A stretch of DNA of 64,000 nucleotides from Cristatella mucedo (Eukaryota; Bryozoa; Phylactolaemata; Cristatellidae): positions 1,118,001 through 1,182,000 of the forward strand of contig WPIO01000102.1 of assembly GCA_009760855.2 (NCBI GenBank), in the 5' to 3' direction. Position 1 is the stretch's first letter; every line of letters starts with the position of its first letter. Made by a program: the position numbers and the translations under genes. Below are positions 28,650 through 38,624 of the stretch, in pieces. The notes under the pieces are model-generated. The model did not search any database. It was not told the origin of the DNA and saw only the letters and a list, made by a program, of their open reading frames with translations.

Positions 28650-30124
28650 TTGGAGCTCAATTCAATCGTTATGGCAACTTCTCGATAATCTTTGCTGATG
28701 TCGTTATTATCCATTGGCATTGTTGATTTAACCGTAACATTTTTATTTGGTAGTAGCTGTTGTAGGGTTTTTTGCAGATTTGCAATATTTTGCTTTGCAT
28801 CTTCAAAATAACTGTTATCACTATATATATTTCCTTCTGCAATGAGTTCGGTTTTGGCAAAATTTTTATCCTGACATAAAATTTTGCATTGCCAGCTGTA
28901 TTTGCTGATTTGTATATCTTGATTTGCTTTGGCCATGGCCTTTTGCAGAGATGTTACACCTTCCAGATATGTTGCATGATTTTTATCTATCGAGTTTAGT
29001 GCAAAAATAAGAGATAGCTTGTTTTTATCTGAGTCACTCAAGTTTTGTGAAGCAAAATATTCTGAATTATTGCTTAATTTTGTCTGAGAAAGATTAAAGT
29101 TGCTTTTGGCGCCGTTATATTCATAATAGGTTATACCAAGATTGCCCAAGGAATAAATTATGGCTACTGCTAGGGCGGATAGACACAACAAATAAGTGTA
29201 ATTTAAAGTTCTGTCAATCCCTGTCTTTTTTTGTATTATGGCGTTTGTTAGATTTTTGTGGTCATATCTATTAAAATAGCACAGAGCAATCAAGGAATAG
29301 GAAATATTTTCCTCGCCAACTACATTTGGCTTGTTAGCTAGGCAAAGGGCTTCCAAAGCAGAGATATCAATAACTCTCATGGTGTATTTTGCTTTCATTT
29401 GTTCAGAAACCATCCTTTTTTCTTCGTTTGTTATAATAATTACCTCAAAAACGGCCTCCAAATTGGCCAAAGTTATATCAACATAATAGATGGTGTCATC
29501 TATTGTTTTCATTATTGCCGCATGCATATCTGCATCTTCGTGGCTTTTTATCAGTTCTTCTCTGCTAACCAGTAGTTTGTTTTGACAAAAGGCCGATATG
29601 GCAATGTGAGTGCTTTTTATGCGTAAAATAACGTTTATTACATTGGTATTGTTGGTGCCAAGTTTGGCTGTGATCAGATTTAGTGGTAGAAAATTGATCA
29701 ATTTTATTGCTCTAACACTGGCGGAAATGGCGTTGATGAGGTTTTTTATTCCTTCGGAGGCAAAAATTTTACTTACCGAGAGGGTTTGATATGGTCTGCT
29801 GCGTTTCTGTTTTTTATAGGCAGCATATCTATCCTCTCCCATCGCTAGCCCCAAAATTCCACCACTCATCGCGGTATTATGGGCCATTTTATTCATAGCA
29901 GATTCAGAGGCGAAAGGAATTATTACAGAATCCAGGACTACATCCGCACTATCCAAGTAGCAAAAAACTGCTCCCTTTCCATTTATTATTGCCGCTATGG
30001 CCTCTTTGATTGTTTCTGCTTTAGTTAAATCATATTTTCTTTGCAAAATAAGTTGCTTGTTTTTAATGGCAAGAATAGTGCAAGATTTGGCATCTATGTA
30101 GAGAATTATATCTTGACGGCGCAT
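28646..30124 (-). CDS. GspL-like / PilM-PilN-fusion-like platform protein
   Basis: This 492-aa protein shows a cytoplasmic N-terminal region of about 300 residues with the feel of the actin-like PilM/GspL fold (starting DIILYIDAKSCTILAIKNKQL, with a later IALCYF), one transmembrane helix at about residues 308-331, and a periplasmic C-terminal domain ending in ITIELSSK. GspL combines exactly these parts; PilM and PilN do so as two proteins. It would recruit the assembly ATPase to the inner-membrane platform. No ATPase, secretin or pseudopilin gene is in the window. The operon reads away from coq7 with a short promoter gap. Confidence 0.6.
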   Translation of the reverse strand: MRRQDIILYIDAKSCTILAIKNKQLILQRKYDLTKAETIKEAIAAIINGKGAVFCYLDSADVVLDSVIIPFASESAMNKMAHNTAMSGGILGLAMGEDRYAAYKKQKRSRPYQTLSVSKIFASEGIKNLINAISASVRAIKLINFLPLNLITAKLGTNNTNVINVILRIKSTHIAISAFCQNKLLVSREELIKSHEDADMHAAIMKTIDDTIYYVDITLANLEAVFEVIIITNEEKRMVSEQMKAKYTMRVIDISALEALCLANKPNVVGEENISYSLIALCYFNRYDHKNLTNAIIQKKTGIDRTLNYTYLLCLSALAVAIIYSLGNLGITYYEYNGAKSNFNLSQTKLSNNSEYFASQNLSDSDKNKLSLIFALNSIDKNHATYLEGVTSLQKAMAKANQDIQISKYSWQCKILCQDKNFAKTELIAEGNIYSDNSYFEDAKQNIANLQKTLQQLLPNKNVTVKSTMPMDNNDISKDYREVAITIELSSK

Positions 30125-30224
30125 GATTTGGTATAGTTAACAATTAACCTCTTTATTTATAAAATTTATTCTATAATGCAACCTTTATTGTCAATAATCA
30201 AAAGATAATTATTATATTTTTTTC

Positions 30225-30953
30225 ATGCATACTATTTCTAATCTTAAAAAAATACAACTTCAACATGCAATAGACCAAGCCATAAGGGTTAATCATGCTG
30301 GAGAAACTGGTGCTGTAGATATTTGCAACTATCAGATAATGGGCAGTAAAGATATGGCCGTTAAGAGAGAGCTGCATTACATGCTAAAGCAAGAAAAAAA
30401 CCATTTGGCTTTCTTTCAACGGCAAATGCAAGAGCGGCAAGTAAGGCCAACTTTTTTCTCTCCTATCTGGAGGGTAGGGGCGGCAGTTTTGGGTTTTGTG
30501 ACCGCAAAAATGGGCACAAAATATGCAATGTCCGCCATTGATGCAATTGAGGATACAATTGGAAAACACTATCAAGAGCAGTTATTGGATTTGCAAGGCA
30601 AGATTGCCGAAATGTCAGATAAAAAATGCACAAACAATTCTATGACTGTTGATTTAAAGCAAAAAAATGCCTTAAATACAGAACAATTTGGCGAAAATAC
30701 CACAATAAAAGACACGATCAGCGCAACTTCAGTCGATAATACAAATCACATAGATTTAGAAAAATTAAAACAATCAGAAGTAGCCCAATCTTTTGAAGAG
30801 ACCTTTATCATACAAATAGAAAAATTTAAAAATGAAGAACTGGAGCATCAAACTTTGGCACAAAAAATTACAGCTAAAAATCGCTGCCATTCAACCTACA
30901 ATATAGTTAAAATTATTACTAAAATTGCAGTTACTATCTCTAAAAAATTCTAA
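30225..30953 (+). CDS. coq7: Coq7-type ubiquinone hydroxylase with insertion
   Basis: This di-iron monooxygenase (242 aa) performs the C6 hydroxylation in ubiquinone synthesis. Iron ligands are visible: Glu27 in RVNHAGETGA, Glu57/His60 in QEKNHLAFF, Glu109 in AIEDTI and Glu205/His208 in EELEH. Normal Coq7 is about 170-180 aa. The extra length is an Asn/Thr/Lys/Ser-rich insertion at about residues 125-188, between the third and fourth ligand helices. The gene is divergent from the platform operon by about 100 bp. The ATG has no Shine-Dalgarno. Confidence 0.93.
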   Translation: MHTISNLKKIQLQHAIDQAIRVNHAGETGAVDICNYQIMGSKDMAVKRELHYMLKQEKNHLAFFQRQMQERQVRPTFFSPIWRVGAAVLGFVTAKMGTKYAMSAIDAIEDTIGKHYQEQLLDLQGKIAEMSDKKCTNNSMTVDLKQKNALNTEQFGENTTIKDTISATSVDNTNHIDLEKLKQSEVAQSFEETFIIQIEKFKNEELEHQTLAQKITAKNRCHSTYNIVKIITKIAVTISKKF

Positions 30954-31999
30954 TGTTTTCACTCTCTGGCGCTGCAAATAATCTTAAACCACTTAACCAG
31001 CAAACAGATGCATAAATGGAATTTTAATTATCGTTTTGGCTGAAAATGCAAATCATGCATATTTAGCAAAAGCAAGCAATAATATGTGGCTCAGTTTTTT
31101 TTCAATAGGTCTTCATGGCAAAGGTAATTTTAAAATTCACATAAGTAAATTTTGCAGTCATAAAACATGCTCCATATATTTCTACTATGCCTCATTTACA
31201 TATTGCTATCCGATAATTTTCAACCCAGATTCAAATTTCGAACGACAGAAAGCCTAAGCTAAGGCAAGAAAAATCATTGATATTTTTCAACCATCGCCAC
31301 AATAAAAATACCAATAAATTAGCCTGCATGTATAAATTATCTTTTTGTATGTTTCTATTTCTCCTGACAAGATAATAAAAAAATGATTAATGCTCTATAT
31401 TTGGATATATATATTCATCACATTTTATTTATAAGGTTTGGAAATTTAGCTTTTATTTGGCGGCTTTTTCTCTACAGCATTTAGAAGTCTTGCAGCTGTA
31501 TATGATTTATATGGTTTGTTTGTGGGGAGACATTTTATGCACGACGCCAAAATTTCTTGCATTAAACTTCCTGTTTGTGTGATGGTATTTTTTATCCTTA
31601 TGGCTAAGTTTTTTTCACAGAATTACATTAAAATTTATATCAATTATTGGACAATTTTACTTCATGATGTTAATCTTGCTTTTGGATATTTAATTATTCG
31701 TGAAGGAATTTTTCTAAAAATCGCCGTAAAGATTGAGATTTTGCATTGTGCGGCTATTATTTTACGCCATTGCAAATGTAAAGTATAATGATTTAACCAT
31801 ATTTTTGTTGAAATGATCAATATTACTTTGGTTGGAGGGCAAAAATTGGTGATAATTAGATTAAACATAGCGCGCTAATTGGATTATTTTTTATGGCGTT
31901 TTTGCACCGCTATGTAGGTTTTTTTGTTACTTTATTTACATGTCATTAAACATAATGGCCGTTTAGCTTTGCTATTTTTGGGCAATATTATTAATAAAT
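30954..31999. other. Long spacer, no convincing gene
   Basis: About 1 kb of AT-rich DNA. ORFs of 73 codons (31036) and 90 codons (31516) on the plus strand have compositions like random AT-rich sequence and no start context. Convergent coq7 and truA genes end into it. Confidence 0.45.
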
Positions 32000-32758
32000 T
32001 TAGTAGTCCACATGCCAAAAATATAGTCCTTGTGGCGGCGCAGTTTCTCCGGCTGCCGGTCTATGTTTTGCGTCCATAACTTCTTGCATCCATTCTGGTT
32101 TTTGGCGTTCGGTGCCAATTTTAATAACGGTACCAACTATATTGCGAACCATATGATGTAGAAACGATTTGGCCTTAAAAATCAGCCATATTTCACTTGA
32201 TTTGCAGCAATTTTCCAAAGTTGTAACCAATATTTCGTCTATTGTTTTTATAGCGTTTGGAGCCTGACATTGTGCCGAGCGAAATGATGAAAAATCATGC
32301 CTACCAATAAGGTAATTTAGCCCAGATTGAATAGCTGCAATGTTTAATTCTGGCGTTACTAATAAATGTGTTTTGGACTGGAAAGTTAGCTGCTCTGCTC
32401 GGTTGATAATTTTGTAAATATAAGTTCTTTTTTTGGCGTCAAAGCGACTGTGAAATTCTGGATCTACTGCCTTTACTTCATTTATTGCAATTTCGGCCTT
32501 CATGGTTCTTAGGTGGGCATTTATTCCGCTTTTGATTTTATATAAATCTCTTTCTACTGCATCAAAATGAATAACTTGACCAGCGGCATGCACTCCAGCG
32601 TCAGTTCTGCCGCAGTATTCTATTGCTATATTTGTGTTGTAAAATAAAGAAATAGCTCTCTCTAAAGTAGATTGAATTGTATTGCTTGTGTGTGGTTGTT
32701 TTTGCATGCCATGATAGTTTGTGCCGCAGTATTCCAAGGTTAGTTTGTATCTGGGCAT
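32000..32758 (-). CDS. truA: tRNA pseudouridine(38-40) synthase
   Basis: This enzyme (252 aa) modifies U38-40 of the anticodon arm. Catalytic Asp53 lies in CGRTDAGVHA. Other family segments are YKLTLEYCGTNYHG at the start, DFSSFRSAQC, and FLHHMVRNIVGT near the end. The ATG at 32758 (MPRYKLTLEYCG) is chosen over an upstream in-frame start at 32797 because TruA proteins begin this way. It starts 4 bp after the nuoH stop, so the genes are coupled. Confidence 0.96.
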   Translation of the reverse strand: MPRYKLTLEYCGTNYHGMQKQPHTSNTIQSTLERAISLFYNTNIAIEYCGRTDAGVHAAGQVIHFDAVERDLYKIKSGINAHLRTMKAEIAINEVKAVDPEFHSRFDAKKRTYIYKIINRAEQLTFQSKTHLLVTPELNIAAIQSGLNYLIGRHDFSSFRSAQCQAPNAIKTIDEILVTTLENCCKSSEIWLIFKAKSFLHHMVRNIVGTVIKIGTERQKPEWMQEVMDAKHRPAAGETAPPQGLYFWHVDY

Positions 32759-32762
32759 TAGC

Positions 32763-33746
32763 TTAAAGCAAAACTTTAATTGTCGCCACTGCAACAAAAT
32801 AAGCCATAGTAAAAGGAAGATAGATCTTCCATCCTAAACGCATAAGTTGATCATATCTGTATCTTGGTAGTGTAATTCTTACTAAGATGAAAAAATATAA
32901 CACAACTATAACTTTTAATGCAAGCCAAATAAAACCAGGCACCGCTCTAAAAGCCGCAATATCTAAAGGTGGCAACCATCCGCCTAAAAACAATATACTG
33001 CAAAAGGTAGACATAGCCATCATATTGGCGTATTCTGTCAGAAAAAACAAAGTAAAAGCCATAGAGGAATATTCCACATTATAGCCAGAAACTAGTTCCG
33101 ATTCTGCCTCTGGAAGGTCGAATGGATGGCGATTTGTTTCGGCCAAAATAGAGATAAAAAATATGATAAATAGTGGAAATAATGGTATAAAAAACCATAA
33201 ATCTCTTTGAGATTCTATAATTTTTTGTAAATTTAAAGATCCAGATAGTGTTGCAACCGAAAGCACTATGAAGCCAATTGAAACCTCATAGGAAATCATC
33301 TGACTGGCTGATCTTATTGCTCCAAAAAATGCATACTTGGAGTTACTGGCCCAGCCGGCTAAAATTATTCCATACACACCAATGGCAGACATTGCAAGTA
33401 AATAAGTAACGCCAAGGTTTACATTGGCAAAAACTAAACTTTCCGAGAATGGAATGACGGCCCAAGCGGAAAAACCAACACAAAAAGAAATGAGCGGCGC
33501 CAATAAAAAGATTATTTTATCAGCCTTACTGGGCAGAATTGTTTCTTTAAATATAGATTTTAGCGCATCTGCAAAAGATTGCAGTAATCCAAAAGGACCA
33601 ACGACATTCGGGCCAACTCTTAGTTGTGCTTGGGCAATTATTTTTCTTTCAAAATAAACTAAAAAAGCTACAGATATTGCAACCAATAAAACTGTTGTTG
33701 TGGCCTGCAGTATTGGCAAAAATATATCTTGATAAAGGTTTGTCAT
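32763..33746 (-). CDS. nuoH: NADH-quinone oxidoreductase subunit H
   Basis: This membrane subunit of complex I (327 aa) lies at the quinone-binding junction with the hydrophilic arm. About eight hydrophobic segments are present, with the conserved loops [21 protein letters not shown] and [24 protein letters not shown] that shape the quinone chamber. No other nuo gene adjoins it, and nuoE lies near 48.6 kb, so the complex I genes are dispersed as in Rickettsiales. The ATG at 33746 lacks a Shine-Dalgarno. Confidence 0.97.
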   Translation of the reverse strand: MTNLYQDIFLPILQATTTVLLVAISVAFLVYFERKIIAQAQLRVGPNVVGPFGLLQSFADALKSIFKETILPSKADKIIFLLAPLISFCVGFSAWAVIPFSESLVFANVNLGVTYLLAMSAIGVYGIILAGWASNSKYAFFGAIRSASQMISYEVSIGFIVLSVATLSGSLNLQKIIESQRDLWFFIPLFPLFIIFFISILAETNRHPFDLPEAESELVSGYNVEYSSMAFTLFFLTEYANMMAMSTFCSILFLGGWLPPLDIAAFRAVPGFIWLALKVIVVLYFFILVRITLPRYRYDQLMRLGWKIYLPFTMAYFVAVATIKVLL

Positions 33747-34260
33747 TTTGTTGCATAATTATTTTACTGGAATCCCGATAAACAAAAGCTCTCAATTTGC
33801 AAGATTATTTTATTTTTTCAGGTACGGCAGTAGCTTAAAAAAAATATATGACTTAGCAAATAATCAAAAAATACAATCCTCAGTACCGATGGATTTGATT
33901 TTCATCGTGAAAGGCAAGAAATAAAGTAGATATTATATCTGGAAATTGTGTGTTTTTGATGGTAAGTTTTTTTGCATGTGATGTGGTTTTGTTGGTGTTT
34001 TTTTGTGTAAAATGATATTTTTATAAAAACCAATTTATATGCATTTAAGTGGTGTTGATATTGAAAAAGATGTTGTTTTTTTGACGATAAAGCTATAAAA
34101 ATACTTACAATTCATGAATATAATGGCTGGTATTGATGTTGATGGAATTATCTGGCCGTATGGCAGAAAAATAGCTTACTGAAGTAGGTTGTTGATTTCG
34201 TAGGAAAAATATTTTTAATTTTATCTCTTTGCTTTCTTATGCGCACTGGATATTGGCTTT
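33747..34260. other. AT-rich spacer, no gene seen
   Basis: A 514 bp region upstream of nuoH and downstream of the M3 peptidase gene. It should hold the nuoH promoter. No structure was recognised. Confidence 0.45.
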
Positions 34261-36582
34261 CTATTTGGCTGCTACTGGCATATTGAGTTGATTTGGACTT
34301 GCTTGTGAAATTTGCGTGTCAGTTGAGATGGGCGGTGTTGTTGAGCTAGAGTTTGCTAGAGCCGGATTTGCTGTTGTTGCATCTTGCGTTGTAGATTTTG
34401 CATTTGGATTGGCGGCATTTGGATCTGTGGATGCTGCTGTAGTAGAATTAATCTGCAGTCCTAAAGATTTTTCTATATCGTCTATTTCGCTTTCTATATG
34501 ATCTAGTGCGTAATTCCAAAATTCTGGCCTATTTAAGTCTATTCCGAGATAATTTATTATTTCCTGATAGCTTTTTGAGCCGCCAAAACCCATTATTTCC
34601 ACCAGTTTGTTGGGCAAGTTTGGCATTGCTTTTTCGTCTATCATTCTTTTTATGCCATGAGCCATCATTTCCGCTATAACATAAGAAGTTGATTCGAAAG
34701 AGTTATGAAAAATATTGTCAGCAGAAAGCCATTCGAAAGCCCATTCTGACCCAAAAACAACAGTAGAGCCAAACAGATCGTTGTTTACATTTAGCCAAAT
34801 CTTTCCCATTTCTTCGGATGTTATTTCGCCCCTATCTTTGGCAATATTGTGTGCGTTCTGGTAGAAATCTATGTAGAGAATCATGCTTAGGTAGCGAATT
34901 GATCTTTCTGTACTTAAAATTTTGGTAGATATTTTATCATCATCGCTTTTGGCACTATCTATTAAATATTGGGCAATCCCCATTTCGCCAATTATGGAAA
35001 TTAAATCGCTGATAATTCTTGGTGGCAGGTAGTTTAAAAAGCTGTTTTTTTCGCCAGATAGCTTATAGTGTATGGCATGGGCAGATTCGTGAGCCAGATC
35101 CATTACGTCATCTTTATCGCCAAGGTAATTAAGTAAAACATAAGGCTTATATTTTGGTCCAAGTGGATAACAAGTGGAGTTATGTAGTTTATTTGGACTT
35201 GAAGAGGCATCTATAGTATTGGCGTTTAAAACATCCTGTATTTTATCCGATATTGATGGCCAAATTATTGCATAGCCGTTGCCAACTATGGTTTTGGCAT
35301 CTTTCCACTCGATTGTTGATTTGGCACCCATCGATGGGGAGAAATTTTTATCAAATGGTGCTAAATTTGGAACTTGCATTATTTTTGCTTTCAACCTAAA
35401 GTAGCGTCTAAAAATTGTTTCATATCTGCCCTTTAAGGCGGTAATGGCAATTTTTAAAGCATCTTCGTTGATATTGTTACTTTCATTTGCGGCTCCTGGG
35501 GGGCCGTTGTATTGACGAATATCTCCTTCTAGGATATCGTCTTGCAACATTACGTTAAAAATAAAAGATATGATATCGGAGTTTTTTTGCATTACATTAA
35601 GCATTTCGGTGAAGATGGCCTGGCGCAAGCTGCGGTCTTGGTGCTGCAAAAGTGATCCAACTTGGCCGATATTGGTTCTTGTTCCATTTACATTCAACTC
35701 TAAAGAAGAAACGATATGATCGTACAATCTTAGCCACGCATCTCTGGTTACAACGCTTTTAAAGGTTGCATAAGATTCTACTTCTGCAGAAAGATTGTGC
35801 CTGCTGTATTGTACTGCGTTTTGCAGAAAGTTTGCATATTTTTGTAGATCAGGATTGGCGACAACTAAGGCCGCTATGGCTTTGGGCGACATGTCCGAAA
35901 TTTCTACAGTAAAAAAGGATATTTTTGATTTTATCGTGTAGATATCTTGCATGATATCCCCGTAAAATTTGCCAAAACTTACATCTTGATTGCTGGAGAT
36001 TTTTAACAAATTTGCATAGGTGTGCATGGCAGTTAGCAGCTCTGTTAATTGCTCGTATCCAATGATTGCTGCCAGCATATCTTTTGCTGGAAGGCTTGCA
36101 ACTTTTCCTTGATATTTATCAAAAAATAATTGAGCCATTGCCGTTGCCTTACTTTTATCCATCTCCAAAGCTGGATCATTAGATCCGGAATACAGAGCTT
36201 GAAGCGTCCATTTTGGCAGGCTGTTTTGATCTATCAAGTGCAATTCCTTCAAAGGATCTCGCTTTGGGGCTAAGGTCTGTGCTGGTGTTTCTGTGATTCG
36301 TGGTTTAATGCCCATTCTTGCCTTAATGCCGTCTATTCCATCTAGCATAAAAAATACTATTGCGGAAGCAGTTGCAAAAACTGCCACTCCGATAATTAAT
36401 GCTTTAGGTATTGGTTTTTTTGGCTTTTCCACAGAAAATTCAGGAATAGCTTGAGATTGTTTTTTTGACTCTGGCACTTTTTTGGTAGTATTATTTGCTG
36501 GAGTGATATCTAAATCGTCTTCAAAGTCTAAATCGTCTTCAAAGTCTAAGAAATCTTCATTTTCTTTGTCAGAGCTCTTCAT
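34261..36582 (-). CDS. Membrane-anchored M3-family oligopeptidase
   Basis: This 773-aa protein has the M3 zinc motif HESAH (H498-E499-S-A-H502) followed downstream by a Glu in IIGEMGIAQ, as in oligoendopeptidase F-type enzymes, which cleave short peptides. Unlike the usual soluble enzymes it has one hydrophobic helix at residues 60-80 after an acidic N-terminus. The N-terminus contains an exact six-residue duplication (DFEDDL twice), encoded by an 18-bp tandem repeat at 36511-36546. A Ser/Thr/Asn/Ala/Pro-rich tail of about 70 residues ends the protein. It may act in the periplasm. The ATG at 36582 is preferred to a TTG at 36588. Confidence 0.85.
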   Translation of the reverse strand: MKSSDKENEDFLDFEDDLDFEDDLDITPANNTTKKVPESKKQSQAIPEFSVEKPKKPIPKALIIGVAVFATASAIVFFMLDGIDGIKARMGIKPRITETPAQTLAPKRDPLKELHLIDQNSLPKWTLQALYSGSNDPALEMDKSKATAMAQLFFDKYQGKVASLPAKDMLAAIIGYEQLTELLTAMHTYANLLKISSNQDVSFGKFYGDIMQDIYTIKSKISFFTVEISDMSPKAIAALVVANPDLQKYANFLQNAVQYSRHNLSAEVESYATFKSVVTRDAWLRLYDHIVSSLELNVNGTRTNIGQVGSLLQHQDRSLRQAIFTEMLNVMQKNSDIISFIFNVMLQDDILEGDIRQYNGPPGAANESNNINEDALKIAITALKGRYETIFRRYFRLKAKIMQVPNLAPFDKNFSPSMGAKSTIEWKDAKTIVGNGYAIIWPSISDKIQDVLNANTIDASSSPNKLHNSTCYPLGPKYKPYVLLNYLGDKDDVMDLAHESAHAIHYKLSGEKNSFLNYLPPRIISDLISIIGEMGIAQYLIDSAKSDDDKISTKILSTERSIRYLSMILYIDFYQNAHNIAKDRGEITSEEMGKIWLNVNNDLFGSTVVFGSEWAFEWLSADNIFHNSFESTSYVIAEMMAHGIKRMIDEKAMPNLPNKLVEIMGFGGSKSYQEIINYLGIDLNRPEFWNYALDHIESEIDDIEKSLGLQINSTTAASTDPNAANPNAKSTTQDATTANPALANSSSTTPPISTDTQISQASPNQLNMPVAAK
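36511..36546 (-). repeat. 18-bp tandem repeat in the M3 peptidase gene
   Basis: Two perfect copies of an 18-bp unit (plus strand TAAATCGTCTTCAAAGTC) encode the repeated acidic hexapeptide DFEDDL just before the membrane helix. The unit length keeps the frame, so copy number could vary without loss of function. Confidence 0.8.
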
Positions 36583-37799
36583 TACCAAAATTTACGATCA
36601 AAATAAACATTATTCAATGGTTATGGATAATTTTTTTTGTCAAGTTATTTTATCATAATTATATAGATGGTTGTTATAAATGGACTGCAGATCTTTATTG
36701 AATAATAAATAATACAGGTTGCAAAATGATACTTGGCAAATGCTGTATAGTTGATTTGGGTGTGGTGGATTTTTGCGGACTGGGCTTTTTGTCTGTACGA
36801 TGTTGCTGGCTGGTATTAACATTAATGCTGGTGATTGTAAATTTATTTATCTTTATTTTTTGCCGCCTTGCCTATGATTTGTTGGTTTTGAAGGTTCTAA
36901 TAGTTATGTAGAGCTGTAACATTCTTTTATTTGTGCTAGTTGTAGGCCTAGTTAATGGGCTGAAATTTATGGCCGTCTCTCTTTCTGCGGCTAATGATTT
37001 TGGCCTATTATCTTGCTTGCTTAAATTGATTAAATCTATTTTTTATGGCTTTTTTGATTTTTGCAATGATGATTTTTTTGTTGGAAAATTAGATTTTGAC
37101 TGAATTTATAATGCTTCAAAATTGTTCGAAATTTATAATATTTTGGCTTACTGCTGTGCTGTTTTGGATTTTTCTCTGCGGCTGCTTTGGGGCTTGTTAT
37201 TGGCTATTTAAGTGATAATATTTTGTTATGTGCGTTGGAAATTGATCTTTCAATATTTTTTAGATGCCGCATCTTTCTTTTTCGTAGCGGCTGCAGTTTT
37301 TAAGATTGTTTTTTTGTTTTGCCGTGGTGTTTTGATGTATTGATATTTGCTTCTGAAATTTATCCTGCGATTTTTCTTTCATATTGTCTTTTGCTTGTTA
37401 ATATTTTAAAACCTGTGGTTTTTTATCTATAGAGAAATTTGCAAATTGCGAAAGTGCTGTTTTTTTGGCATTTTTCACTACTGCTTTTTGCTTTACTTAA
37501 TATTGTTAATTTAGATTTATTGGCACAGATTTAGACCATTTATCATCCACTGTTTTGGTGCTGTTAGTTTGGCTGCAATTGCTATCTAAAAATTTATCGC
37601 CAGTGCCTTTTTGATGGCTGAATGAGATAAACCATGTGGTAAAAATTGCTGACTTTGACTCTGTCAAATGGCGATTTTTCATCTTAAATTAGATGCGTTT
37701 TATTATTTTCCACTACAGCGAAGTAATAGAGTGATGTTTTATATTAATAAATTTCCAATGGCAAATTTAAAATAACAGCCCAATCAGATAATTTGCTTA
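36583..37799. other. Long spacer with a likely decayed gene
   Basis: About 1.2 kb without an intact gene. A lysine-rich broken frame lies on the minus strand (see 37197-37682). A 61-codon hydrophobic ORF at 36726-36911 on the plus strand has no support. Confidence 0.4.
37197..37682 (-). pseudogene. Decayed Lys/Gln-rich coding frame with in-frame TAA codons
   Basis: From the ATG at 37682 (MKNRHLTESKSAIFTT) a single minus-strand frame reads as a hydrophilic, Lys/Gln/Asn/Ser-rich protein for 162 codons, interrupted only by TAA codons and with no shift (segments AVVKNAKKTALSQFANFS, NMKEKSQDKFQKQISIHQ). The same frame continues with similar composition towards 36955 with more stops. This fits a gene dying by nonsense mutations. 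The product is unknown, and AT-rich chance sequence remains possible. Confidence 0.35.
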
Positions 37800-38624
37800 T
37801 TATGGTACTGGCTCCAATTTCCAGGTGGAGTTATTATGGTTAAAATATTTAATATTGTTCGCTGTTTCGTGCTTTAATTGCAATAATATTGCTGTATGGC
37901 TGGAATTAATCGCCAAAACAAAACCAATTCTTTCATCGTTTAGCATAATATTTTCTCCTTCCGCTATATTAAATATCGTTGTTTTTTCTGGATTGTGTGT
38001 TGTTGGCTTGGCCAAATAAACACCCTTGCGAATTTCACCTGTTCTGTAGGTTCTGGTTATCATTTCCTGACCTATATAGCAGCCTTTTTCAAAATCTATT
38101 GAGTTGTATTTATCAAAGGCAAAATCTAGAATAAAAGACTTATTTTGCAAAAGCATCTCGCCAGATGGAATGCCATTTTCAATTAATATATCGCGATACT
38201 CGATAGAGCCAAAATTTGTGTCTATCGATTCTGTGCTTATTTTTCTTTTTGGCATTGTGGTGTGACGTGGATCTGAGTAGATTGTTCCCTCTATTTTTTC
38301 AACATCTCCTGCATAAATTATCAATTCTGGGTTGTGAGCAATGTCGCAATTATAGTTGAATTTATAAAAATTGAGCTTTTTAATCGCCATTTCCAGGAAC
38401 GCAGAACCAATATCAAGTAAAAATCCATCTTTTTGCGAAATGATCATTAAGTCAAGCAAAAATTTGGACTGTGGGCTAAGCAGACATGCGTAGACGGATT
38501 TTCCGTTTACATCTGGGCAGATTTTTTGTGTTAGCACTGCATTTAAAAGCGTTGCTGAGTCTGGGCCATTAACAGAGCAGACGGATCTATCATTTAGCTT
38601 AAAAAGCATACTAATTGCAGACAT
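37800..38624 (-). CDS. ygfZ: Folate-binding YgfZ/GcvT-like protein
   Basis: This 274-aa protein has the family signature KGCYIGQEMITRTYRTGEIRK, whose Cys is conserved in YgfZ/IBA57 proteins. These help assemble or repair [4Fe-4S] clusters in a folate-dependent way. The N-terminus (RSVCSVNGPDSATLLNAVLTQ) also matches the family. The gene starts inside the 3' end of apaG (14-bp overlap), so both are one unit. The pairing with iron-sulfur enzymes such as FdxA and complex I is plausible. Confidence 0.92.
   Translation of the reverse strand: MSAISMLFKLNDRSVCSVNGPDSATLLNAVLTQKICPDVNGKSVYACLLSPQSKFLLDLMIISQKDGFLLDIGSAFLEMAIKKLNFYKFNYNCDIAHNPELIIYAGDVEKIEGTIYSDPRHTTMPKRKISTESIDTNFGSIEYRDILIENGIPSGEMLLQNKSFILDFAFDKYNSIDFEKGCYIGQEMITRTYRTGEIRKGVYLAKPTTHNPEKTTIFNIAEGENIMLNDERIGFVLAINSSHTAILLQLKHETANNIKYFNHNNSTWKLEPVP

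Noticed and set aside
31516-31788. 90-codon plus-strand ORF
   Set aside because: Its composition is like random AT-rich DNA, with a minus-strand ORF overlapping it, and no motif or start signal.
37197-37682. Stop-codon reassignment of TAA
   Set aside because: TAA ends many intact genes in the window (e.g. nuoE, lysC, dnaE), so the broken frame is better explained as a pseudogene.
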